Origin: Flavobacterium pisciphilum
GTDB lineage: Bacteria; Bacteroidota; Bacteroidia; Flavobacteriales; Flavobacteriaceae
NCBI RefSeq assembly: GCF_020905345.1
Contig: NZ_JAJJMO010000001.1
Location: 2,666,001-2,730,000, forward strand
DNA length: 64,000 nucleotides
Direction: 5' to 3'
Part shown: piece after piece, positions 16,302 to 23,435 of the stretch
Layout: every line of letters starts with the position of its first letter
How positions within the stretch are numbered: the first letter of the stretch is position 1
The notes under the pieces: generated by a model
The model's database searches: none
Told to the model about the DNA's origin: nothing
Seen by the model: only the letters and a program-made list of their open reading frames with translations
Made by a program: the position numbers and the translations under genes

Positions 16302-16437
16302 CGCTAACATCCTGGCGCTTGTAGCGGTTGTGGAATAAATTAAGATTTATTTTTCGGTTGAACACTAATTTTCAAAGCACAAAACCATCCTTAAATTCAG
16401 CCTAAAACACCAATCGCTACAAACGGCTGTTAGGCGC
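16302..16437 (-). repeat. attC-like cassette site F
   Basis: About 136 bp and the best-formed site: end boxes GCTAAC (16303-16308) and GTTAGGC (16429-16435), the latter a perfect GTTRRRY box. Inner arms TTGTAGCGGTTG (16319-16330) and CAATCGCTACAA (16411-16422) match in 11 of 12 positions when folded, with an asymmetric spacer between arms and ends, as in attC hairpins. Confidence 0.75.
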
Positions 16438-16503
16438 TAGCATTATATCTCATTAAGTTCTTTTCTAATTTCTTGCGTTAGTTTTTCTTTCAAATCTAAT
16501 CGT

Positions 16504-16941
16504 TTATTTCCAAAATTGCCACCAGTGTTTCTTCTTTTTATTGGTCAAATCAATCGTTATGTCTCCCAATTCTTCAACTTCCCAAAGAGATACACTTTCT
16601 AAATTGATTGCATTTAAATTAAGAAATGAATCCATTTTCGAAATCAGATCTTCTTCAATTATTTCACCAAATCTTGGTAAGACAATAATAGAATTAGAAT
16701 CATTTTCTATTCGTTTTAATCTATCTATTAATAGCTTCAAATTGACATCTGAATAATTAGAAGAAGTATTTTTATTAATCTTAAATCCTTCATCAAAAAG
16801 AAAATAGTCAGTAATTAAAATAGAAAAGAATTGATTATCTCTTTTATCAAAATAAAAAGTTTCTGAGATTTTATCAGGAGATTGGCTCAATCCTATTTTT
16901 AACCAATTCTCTATTTGTTCGTTATATGACTCTTCATTCAT
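16504..16941 (-). CDS. Hypothetical cassette protein with aromatic-cationic C terminus
   Basis: 145 residues, soluble. The N-terminal part SYNEQIENWLKIGLSQSPDK is followed by FYFDKRDNQFFSILITDYF and an alpha/beta body; the end is KKKKHWWQFWK, an aromatic-cationic tail seen on many Bacteroidetes proteins. The family is not recognised. It is the cassette at the high-coordinate end of the array. Unlike the others its stop is 66 bp from its site (F). The intervening 60 nt read openly in another frame (…LKEKLTQEIRKELNEI, stop 16443-16445), so a C-terminal frameshift or a relic is possible. Confidence 0.68.
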   Translation of the reverse strand: MNEESYNEQIENWLKIGLSQSPDKISETFYFDKRDNQFFSILITDYFLFDEGFKINKNTSSNYSDVNLKLLIDRLKRIENDSNSIIVLPRFGEIIEEDLISKMDSFLNLNAINLESVSLWEVEELGDITIDLTNKKKKHWWQFWK

Positions 16942-17206
16942 AAAGATTACTATAAAATTTCTTACTTGCTAATATAGATTTTTTTCAGAAGCAAAACTTT
17001 CATCTACATATAAACAACCATTACGGAAATCCGTAGTTACGAAATTTCTTTAATTAATAGATTTGCCTAACATAATTCATTACAAGCCACGCAAAATTTA
17101 TTTTCTATTGTACTCAACCTTCAAATTATATGTAGATCTCAAAAAAACATTGATAAAAAACACAGAACAACTCTTAAAACTATTATAAATATATTTAAAA
17201 ATTACC
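16942..17206. other. Intergenic boundary of the cassette-like array
   Basis: 265 bp without a convincing gene. It contains GCCTAAC at 17065-17071, which on the minus strand reads GTTAGGC, the same box as in site F, and a small inverted repeat ACGGAAATCCGT near 17014. It holds no integrase gene. It may be the end of the array. Confidence 0.4.
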
Positions 17207-17788
17207 ATGAAAAGAACTTCAATTTTATTCCTTTTTAGTTTAGCAATTATTTCTTGCGGAAAAAACAAAGAAGAAAAAATGTTTACAGAATTCAAAGCAA
17301 AAGAATTACAAGAAGCCTTAAAAACTACTCCAGAAGAATTAAACTTTAAAATCGAATCGATTACCAAAACAAAAGAGATAAAAGCTTCTGACAGCATAAA
17401 ATATCTTCATAGTAAACTCTTAGAGACTTACAAAGGAGCAGAAGAAGAAAAAAACATCATCACTTATGATTATGCAATAAAACAAATTGACACACTGATC
17501 ACTTCGATTCAAGAATTAATATCTCTAAATACTCAAGCAGGTAAAAGTTATGAAAATTATGATTTTAAAGACGAAAGAGATAATTGGATAAAGAAAAAAA
17601 CTAATCTTGAAGCTTGGAAAAACGAAACTGAAGAATATTCTAAAAACAAAAATAAAATTCTAAGTATTGAATATACTGTAAAGTATGCAATCGACAATCC
17701 ACTTTTAAAAATTAAACAAAACTTTACAAGTCAAATTTACTCCAATAGAGAAAACGCAAAAATTATAAATGAAATCAAAAAAGAGTAG
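17207..17788 (+). CDS. Helical lipoprotein of unknown function
   Basis: 193 residues with a lipoprotein signal: MKRTSILFLFSLAIISCGKN, lipobox IISC, Cys17. The mature protein is highly charged and almost wholly helical (FKAKELQEALKTTPEELNFK, YLHSKLLETYKGAEEEKNII, DNWIKKKTNLEAWKNETEEY), suggesting a coiled-coil or helical bundle on the membrane surface. No family is recognised. It is transcribed toward the tRNA and ends before a strong hairpin terminator. It lies just outside the cassette-like array on the opposite strand. Confidence 0.78.
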   Translation: MKRTSILFLFSLAIISCGKNKEEKMFTEFKAKELQEALKTTPEELNFKIESITKTKEIKASDSIKYLHSKLLETYKGAEEEKNIITYDYAIKQIDTLITSIQELISLNTQAGKSYENYDFKDERDNWIKKKTNLEAWKNETEEYSKNKNKILSIEYTVKYAIDNPLLKIKQNFTSQIYSNRENAKIINEIKKE

Positions 17789-17820
17789 AATTTTCTACTC
17801 ACACACTCAGTAATTAAAAT

Positions 17821-17859
17821 AAAAACCGCAATTTCATATTATATGAAATTGCGGTTTTT
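17821..17859 (+). terminator. Terminator after the helical lipoprotein gene
   Basis: A perfect inverted repeat AAAAACCGCAATTTCATAT / ATATGAAATTGCGGTTTTT with a one-base centre, followed by TTTT. It may also serve the tRNA transcript coming from the other side. Confidence 0.88.
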
Positions 17860-17865
17860 ATTTTG

Positions 17866-17950
17866 CAGAGAGGATGGGATTCGAACCCACGTTATGTTGC
17901 CATAAACACGCTTTCCAAGCGTGCGCCTTCAGCCACTCGGCCACCTCTCT
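17866..17950 (-). tRNA. tRNA-Ser (GGA)
   Basis: An 85-nt tRNA with an intact cloverleaf. The acceptor stem AGAGAGG/CCTCTCT is perfect. The anticodon stem CACGC/GCGTG encloses the loop TTGGAAA, giving anticodon GGA (serine, UCC/UCU codons). A long class-II variable arm (TTTATGGCAACATAA) and the T-loop GTTCGAATC confirm tRNA-Ser. No CCA is encoded. It decodes serine in translation. Confidence 0.97.
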
Positions 17951-18009
17951 AATTAGGATTGCAAATAACACGAAAAAAACTGAACTAATGAAATAAAATC
18001 AACTAATCC

Positions 18010-18882
18010 TTACATACTTTTCCTAAATTCCTCTACAAAAAGTTTTACTGCCTTTTTTTGATAGGCACCGCCTATGGTTAGCATAAACGAATCTCTTTTG
18101 GTCGCCACTCCTGTTATCTGAATTGCTTTAAGATTATCCCAGCCTTTCAGGGCTTTTTCGGTAACTATTGTTGCCCAATAACCTCCTTCGACCAATCGGA
18201 ATAGTGCATGAATCGCATTTAGCTCTATAGAAACTCGGGGTTTCATATTGTTCTTTATAAACAACTCATCCAAAAATTCTCTAGAATTAAATCCTTTTGC
18301 AGGTAAAATAAGCGGTAGTTTTTCTATTTCTTTAAAAGCAATTGTGTCTAAGGTTGCCAGTTCATGCGAGTTAGAAACAGCCATAACCAAATTAGAAGTA
18401 AACAAAGGAACCTTATGGAATGGCTCTTCTATTTCATTGGATGAAATTAACAAAACCAAATCCAACTCATTATTCAGTAATTTCTTTTGCATTGGTTCAG
18501 TAGTACCATATTCAACTACAATTTTTAAATTCGGATAGGTTCTAGCAAATAAATTGACAATCGGCAAAACCAAAAGTCCAAAAATATAAGTTACTCCTAT
18601 TCGTAATTCGCCACCAATCATTTCATTTAAATCATCAATTGCCTGCTTGCTACTCTGCACACTTTCTATCACTTGTTTGGCATGAATCAAGAAAACCGAT
18701 CCTGCTTCGGTGAGTTGGACTTTTTTCCCAATCCTAATAAACAAAGGCATTCCGAGTTCTTCCTCGAGTTTTTTTATTTGTTGTGACAATCCCGATTGGG
18801 TTACAAAGCACAACTCAGCAGCTTTTGTAAAGTGAAGTACTTCTGCTGTTTTAATAAAATATTGCAATTGATAGATTTCCAT
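18010..18882 (-). CDS. LysR-family transcriptional regulator
   Basis: 290 residues. The N-terminal winged helix-turn-helix is typical: MEIYQLQYFIKTAEVLHFTK, then ELCFVTQSGLSQQIKKLEEE and a following linker helix. The rest is the periplasmic-binding-like effector domain (GGELRIGVTYIFGLLVLPIV and so on). It is transcribed divergently from an MFS exporter gene, with 91 bp between, the usual arrangement for a LysR regulator controlling its neighbour. A dyad in that spacer is listed separately. The effector is unknown. Confidence 0.93.
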   Translation of the reverse strand: MEIYQLQYFIKTAEVLHFTKAAELCFVTQSGLSQQIKKLEEELGMPLFIRIGKKVQLTEAGSVFLIHAKQVIESVQSSKQAIDDLNEMIGGELRIGVTYIFGLLVLPIVNLFARTYPNLKIVVEYGTTEPMQKKLLNNELDLVLLISSNEIEEPFHKVPLFTSNLVMAVSNSHELATLDTIAFKEIEKLPLILPAKGFNSREFLDELFIKNNMKPRVSIELNAIHALFRLVEGGYWATIVTEKALKGWDNLKAIQITGVATKRDSFMLTIGGAYQKKAVKLFVEEFRKSM

Positions 18883-18884
18883 AT

Positions 18885-18909
18885 TGATAAGTTTTACTAC
18901 TTATTATCA
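18885..18909. promoter_or_regulatory. Candidate LysR operator between divergent genes
   Basis: TGATAA-N13-TTATCA, with an inner ATAAG-N8-CTTAT, beginning 3 bp upstream of the lysR ATG. A dyad between a LysR gene and a divergent target is the expected operator layout. It overlaps the lysR leader, in keeping with autorepression. Binding is inferred. Confidence 0.45.
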
Positions 18910-18973
18910 GTAAAATTATTAATTTTTCTAATGAAATCATAATCCCGAACTTTGTAAAAAAATATTCAGCATT

Positions 18974-20206
18974 ATGTTTAAGGCTTTAAAATCAAAAAAC
19001 TTCAAATTATTCTTTTACGGACAATCAGTGTCGGTAATTGGTACGTGGTTACAAAAAACAGCCGTGAGTTGGATGGTTTATAGCATAACAGGTTCAGTAT
19101 TTTTATTAGGATTAACTACTTTTTTAAGCATGATTCCCTCATTGTTTCTAGCTCCTTTGGCTGGAAGTATTATTGGTCGTTATGATAGACATCGTAGTAT
19201 TATTATTTTGCAATCTTTGGCAATGTTACAAGCAGGTACATTGGCTTTGCTTATTTACCTAAAAATATACAACATCAATTTTATTTTGGCATTGAGTCTT
19301 TTGCAAGGGATTATAAATGCATTTGATATGACCTGCAGACAAACAATGATGATTGATATTGTAGACAATAAAGAAGATTTACCAAATGCTGTTGCGCTAA
19401 ACTCTACCCTGAATAATTTTGCTCGAATTGCGGGTCCTGCATTGGCAGGTATTATTTTGCATCAGTATGGCGAAGACATCTGTTTTATTGGAAACTTTTT
19501 GAGTTATATTCCCGTTTTAATTTCTTTATTGATGATGAAGATTACGCCTCACATTAAAGCAACTGATAAACTTAAAATGCTTGAAGACTTTATTGAAGGC
19601 TGGGATTATGTAAGAAAAGAAAGAGAAATGGCAAGAATGCTTTTGATGTTAATGTGTAGCAGCTTGTTTGTTATTTCTTTCAACACCTTGATGCCTGTTT
19701 TTGCAAAAGATATTTTTAGCGGTAATGCTGAAACTTTTAGCTGGTTTGAAAGCGCTGCCGGTATTGGTTCTATTCTATCTGCAATATATCTTGCCAATTT
19801 AAAAACAGCAAAAAACATGAATAAAATAATGATTGCAGCCAGTATCTTAATGGGGTTTAGCATTATTATTTTGGCATATTCTAACAGCCTAACAATAGCT
19901 CTTATCTGTATGGGATTAAGCGGTGTTGGAATGATGGCTCAAACCTCATCAATAAACATATACATCCAAACCCAAAGCACCGTTAATATGCGTTCAAGAA
20001 GCATTAGCTATTATCTTATGGCTTATCAAGGAATGATTCCTGTCGGAAGTTTGATAATTGGATATGTTTCACATACTCTCGGAGTACGCCACACTGTTGC
20101 AATACAAGGTGTAATCTGTATCGTTTCGGTTATTGTGTATGTATATTACCGAAATCACAAGGTTTCCGAAGAAATAGAAACCTGTACTGTACGCTATAAA
20201 TCGTAG
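18974..20206 (+). CDS. MFS exporter (DHA3/EntS-like)
   Basis: 410 residues with about ten to twelve membrane helices. MFKALKSKNFKLFFYGQSVS, VIGTWLQKTAVSWMVYSITG and the loop APLAGSIIGRYDRHRSIII match the DHA3 branch that exports drugs or siderophores. The loop GRYDRHR corresponds to the conserved MFS loop 2-3. It lies divergent to the LysR gene and is presumably regulated by it. A drug or metabolite efflux role is likely; the substrate is not predictable. Confidence 0.9.
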   Translation: MFKALKSKNFKLFFYGQSVSVIGTWLQKTAVSWMVYSITGSVFLLGLTTFLSMIPSLFLAPLAGSIIGRYDRHRSIIILQSLAMLQAGTLALLIYLKIYNINFILALSLLQGIINAFDMTCRQTMMIDIVDNKEDLPNAVALNSTLNNFARIAGPALAGIILHQYGEDICFIGNFLSYIPVLISLLMMKITPHIKATDKLKMLEDFIEGWDYVRKEREMARMLLMLMCSSLFVISFNTLMPVFAKDIFSGNAETFSWFESAAGIGSILSAIYLANLKTAKNMNKIMIAASILMGFSIIILAYSNSLTIALICMGLSGVGMMAQTSSINIYIQTQSTVNMRSRSISYYLMAYQGMIPVGSLIIGYVSHTLGVRHTVAIQGVICIVSVIVYVYYRNHKVSEEIETCTVRYKS

Positions 20207-20213
20207 TTATTCC

Positions 20214-20269
20214 CAATCCTATAAGGGATTAGTAAAACTTACATTCGCTTAATCGTTTTTATAGGATTG
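20214..20269. terminator. Possible bidirectional terminator
   Basis: An 11-bp inverted repeat CAATCCTATAA / TTATAGGATTG with a 34-nt loop lies between the convergent MFS and asparaginase genes. The long loop and absence of a clean T-run make it weak. Confidence 0.4.
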
Positions 20270-20277
20270 AATTTAAA

Positions 20278-21309
20278 TTAAAGCGAAATCTCACCTCGTA
20301 AAGAGGTTTCAAAGATAGTTTTGAAATTTTTTGCTTCAATTCCATGTCCCAACAAATACATTAGTTTCGTAATTGCAGCTTCGGTTGTAATGTCTTTTCC
20401 AGAGACAATACCAAGTTGTTTAAGTTCAGTACTCGTTTCGTATTGTCCCATATTCACACTTCCACCTGAACATTGTGTTACATTTACGATATGAATACCT
20501 GATTGAATTGCTTTTTTAATAGCATTCAAAAACCAGTCTTCTGTTGGTGCATTTCCTGAACCATAAGTTTCCAACACAATTCCTTTTAAGCCTGGAATTG
20601 CAAGTATTCCTGCAAAAACAATTTCGCTCATTCCAGGAAACATTTTTATGATAGCAACATGATTGTCTAGTTCTTTGTGGACAATCAGTTTAGCATCCGT
20701 TTTTATGGGAAGAAACAGGTGTCTATTTAATTTTAAATGAACTCCAGATTCTACTAATTCAGGATAATTAGGAGCTGTAAAAGCTTTAAAGTGTTCTGCA
20801 TTTACTTTTGAAGTTCTATTACCACGGTACAGTTTGTATTCAAAGTACAAACAAACTTCATTAATAACAGGTTTTCCATCTTCCTGAAGTGAAGCAATCT
20901 GAATCGCTGTAATTAGATTTTCTTTAGCATCTGTTCGCAAATCTCCAATTGGCAATTGCGATCCTGTAAAAATTACTGGTTTTGCTAAATTTTCGAGCAT
21001 AAAGCTCAATGCTGATGCTGAATAAGACATCGTATCCGAACCGTGCAAAACCACAAATCCATCAAAAGAAATGTAATTCTCTTCAATGATAGTGGCAATT
21101 TCAGTCCATTTATCTGGATTCATATTTGATGAATCAATAGGATTGTCATAAGAAACCGTTTCGATTTCACAATCCAATTGTTTCAACTCAGGGATTTTTT
21201 GCAATAACTTGCTAAAGTTGAAGGCTTTGAGCGCTCCAGTCTCAAAATCTTTACTCATACCGATAGTTCCACCAGTATAGATTAAAAGTATTTTGGCTTT
21301 AGATGGCAT
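20278..21309 (-). CDS. ansA: Asparaginase, type I (cytoplasmic)
   Basis: 343 residues, the length of AnsA. The first catalytic motif is YTGGTIGM with nucleophile Thr15; the second, VVLHGSDTMSYSASALSFM, supplies the second Thr and Asp; RTDAKENLITAI follows as usual. No signal peptide is present, in agreement with the cytoplasmic, low-affinity type I enzyme that hydrolyses asparagine to aspartate and ammonia. Its start overlaps the acyltransferase stop by 11 bp, so the two genes are co-transcribed; no functional link between them is obvious. Confidence 0.92.
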   Translation of the reverse strand: MPSKAKILLIYTGGTIGMSKDFETGALKAFNFSKLLQKIPELKQLDCEIETVSYDNPIDSSNMNPDKWTEIATIIEENYISFDGFVVLHGSDTMSYSASALSFMLENLAKPVIFTGSQLPIGDLRTDAKENLITAIQIASLQEDGKPVINEVCLYFEYKLYRGNRTSKVNAEHFKAFTAPNYPELVESGVHLKLNRHLFLPIKTDAKLIVHKELDNHVAIIKMFPGMSEIVFAGILAIPGLKGIVLETYGSGNAPTEDWFLNAIKKAIQSGIHIVNVTQCSGGSVNMGQYETSTELKQLGIVSGKDITTEAAITKLMYLLGHGIEAKNFKTIFETSLRGEISL

Positions 21310-22435
21310 CTTGGTATTTTAATTTATTGACAACTGGATTTGCATACATTGACAAAATTCCTTGTACTGCAATTGGATTATCACTACCGATACGCATTTC
21401 TAAACGTCTTTCGAATAACGATTTTTCGCTTTCTTTATACAAATGTGAAAACTTATCTGTCTTATTTAAAATATCGTACGCAATATAATTCGTTGGCCAC
21501 AATTTGTAGTTCTTCAATATCGAATCATCTATAACTTGCGCCAATGCTTGAATCTGTTTATTAGCATTGTCATTTTCTGCAGAAATTTGGTCAATTTCTT
21601 TATCCAAAACATCCCCAACAGAAATGTGTATTCTTTTTTTAGTTCCCATGATACCACTTAAAATGGTCATGAAATCTTCATTTTTTTCTTTAATGTAAAT
21701 CTCATTATTGGCTTCTGCCATTAATTGTGGCATTTTTAATGCATCTGTCGGATCATATTCATACGAAATAGAAACTGGAACTATTTTCATTTTCTTGAAA
21801 TAATCCATCAAGTTAGCTTCATCCGATCCCATTCCTAACATCTTTAAAACCCCAGGATTTGTAGCATCATTGCCATCTTTGGTTCTTCCTTCACGTTGTG
21901 CAATCCAAACCGAACGGTTCTCACGAAACAATAAATGTCCGATATACTCTGATAACAACTTTGAACTTTGTAACATTTCACGAGGTGAAAGCCCACGAAG
22001 AACCAAGAAATTACGGTTTAATTTAGCCAATATATTTAAGAAAGATTTCTTAACTAAGTTGTCTCCAATTGCTGAAGCTGTCATTACTAAACCATGTTCG
22101 AATAAGCAAACATTTAATAATGTGGTATCTAAAAGTATGTCTCTATGATTAGAAACAAATAAATAAGAAGTGTTTTTTTCAAGTTTCTCAAATCCCGAAG
22201 TAGTTAATCCTTCTGAGCTTCTTTCAAGAACTTTCTGAATTGTCTGATAAATAAAATTGCATTGAAAATCACGAATAGAGTGAGTTCTCTTCAATTGTTC
22301 CTTCCAAACTTCGTCTTCTAACTCTGGAAATGAAAAATTCATCATGGCTTTCATCATCGGATGATTTGCCACACCATGAAGGGCTTCATTTACTTCTGAA
22401 TCATAAAACGGTCGAATTGCATCAAATTTCTGCAT
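21299..22435 (-). CDS. Glycerol-phosphate/lysophosphatidate-type acyltransferase
   Basis: 378 residues with acyltransferase motifs I-III: NHRDILLDTTLLN (NHxxxxD), LVLRGLSPREM and IAQREGRTKDGNDATNPGVL. It is longer than typical PlsC (about 240), with extra N- and C-terminal regions, and resembles the Bacteroidetes proteins annotated as 1-acylglycerol-3-phosphate or glycerol-3-phosphate acyltransferases. It acts on phospholipid precursors at the inner membrane, though no strong helix is obvious. It is first of a two-gene unit with ansA. Acyl acceptor and chain specificity are uncertain. Confidence 0.85.
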   Translation of the reverse strand: MQKFDAIRPFYDSEVNEALHGVANHPMMKAMMNFSFPELEDEVWKEQLKRTHSIRDFQCNFIYQTIQKVLERSSEGLTTSGFEKLEKNTSYLFVSNHRDILLDTTLLNVCLFEHGLVMTASAIGDNLVKKSFLNILAKLNRNFLVLRGLSPREMLQSSKLLSEYIGHLLFRENRSVWIAQREGRTKDGNDATNPGVLKMLGMGSDEANLMDYFKKMKIVPVSISYEYDPTDALKMPQLMAEANNEIYIKEKNEDFMTILSGIMGTKKRIHISVGDVLDKEIDQISAENDNANKQIQALAQVIDDSILKNYKLWPTNYIAYDILNKTDKFSHLYKESEKSLFERRLEMRIGSDNPIAVQGILSMYANPVVNKLKYQDAI

Positions 22436-22500
22436 TATTAATATCTATATTTAAGTGGACAAATGAACAAAAAAAAAATTAAAGTATCATATGTTCTAAG

Positions 22501-23280
22501 TTAAATCCCAAAAACGTCTTTTGAATTTTGGGTTGTTATTGTCGCTATCTCTTCTTCTGAAACATCATATATGTCGGCTAATTTTGCCACAACGTTCACC
22601 AAATAACTACTTTCGTTTCGTTTTCCACGAAAAGGAATTGGTGCTAGATAAGGAGAATCTGTCTCTAACACTATATGTTTTAAATCAATTTGACTAAGAA
22701 ATTGATCAATTTTTCCATTTTTAAATGTTACCACACCGCCTATTCCAAGTTTCATATTATAGGATAATGCTTGTAATGCTTGTTCATGAGTCCCTGTAAA
22801 GCAATGAAAAATCCCAAACAAATCATCTGATTTTTCTTCTTCCAAGATTTCAAAAATTTCATCAAAGGCATCACGGCAATGAATTACAATTGGCAGTTTA
22901 TATTGTTTTGCCCATTGAATTTGGGTTCTAAAAGCAATTTGTTGCTCTTTAAGATGTGTTTTATCCCAATACAAATCAATTCCGATTTCTCCAACTGCAT
23001 AAAATTTTCGTTTAGCCAATTCCGTTTCTACATGCTTTAGCTCGTCTAAATAATTATCTTTTACGTAAGTAGGGTGCAACCCCATCATTAGAAAAACATT
23101 GTCTGGATATTTTTGCTCCAAATCATACATGGGTTGTGTAGAAGCAGCATCGATTGCAGGAATAAAAAAACGAGAAACACCCGCATCGATTGCTCTTTGA
23201 ATCATCTGATCACGATCTTGATCAAATTCTTCTGAGTATAAATGGGTATGCGTATCGGTAATAATTGTATTTGGATTCAA
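22501..23280 (-). CDS. TatD-family metal-dependent hydrolase (DNase)
   Basis: 259 residues with the TatD metal-site series: DTHTHLYSEEF, GLHPTYVKD, VGEIGIDLYWDKTH, IVIHCRDAFDEI, GIFHCFTGTHEQA and LETDSPYLAPIPFRGKRNES. All expected His, Glu and Asp ligands are present. TatD proteins are 3'-5' exonucleases, also reported in DNA repair and peroxide resistance. A TAATTTTG box (23300-23307, minus strand) lies 20 bp upstream of the start. It is a single gene, cytoplasmic. Confidence 0.95.
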   Translation of the reverse strand: MNPNTIITDTHTHLYSEEFDQDRDQMIQRAIDAGVSRFFIPAIDAASTQPMYDLEQKYPDNVFLMMGLHPTYVKDNYLDELKHVETELAKRKFYAVGEIGIDLYWDKTHLKEQQIAFRTQIQWAKQYKLPIVIHCRDAFDEIFEILEEEKSDDLFGIFHCFTGTHEQALQALSYNMKLGIGGVVTFKNGKIDQFLSQIDLKHIVLETDSPYLAPIPFRGKRNESSYLVNVVAKLADIYDVSEEEIATITTQNSKDVFGI

Positions 23281-23299
23281 TTTTATAATTTTAAAAGCC

Positions 23300-23307
23300 C
23301 AAAATTA
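23300..23307 (-). promoter_or_regulatory. Bacteroidetes -7 box of the tatD gene
   Basis: On the minus strand this reads TAATTTTG (plus strand CAAAATTA), fitting TAnnTTTG, 19 bp before the ATG of the TatD gene. Confidence 0.6.
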
Positions 23308-23346
23308 CGACAATAATAAAAACTTTCCCAATTTGATTACAATTAC

Positions 23347-23374
23347 TAAAAAAAGCGACAAAAATTGTCGCTTT
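23347..23374 (-). terminator. Terminator of the S41 peptidase gene
   Basis: AAAGCGACAA / TTGTCGCTTT form a 10-bp stem with a 3-nt loop; on the minus strand it is followed by a T-run. It lies about 60 bp beyond the stop of the peptidase gene. Confidence 0.8.
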
Positions 23375-23435
23375 ACTATTTACTTATCATTGCTTTAGAT
23401 AAAATATTGCCTTTCTGATAACGGAAAATCTAAGT

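Noticed and set aside
12000..17100. CRISPR array
   Set aside because: The repeats are 130 bp palindromes separated by genes, not short direct repeats with spacers.
16942..17206. Integron integrase or attI in the array end
   Set aside because: No long open frame or intI-like motif is present; only one GTTAGGC box.
17866..17950. tRNA-Ser as an integration site for the cassette-like block
   Set aside because: No direct repeat of the tRNA 3' end or integrase gene is seen, and the block starts about 800 bp away.
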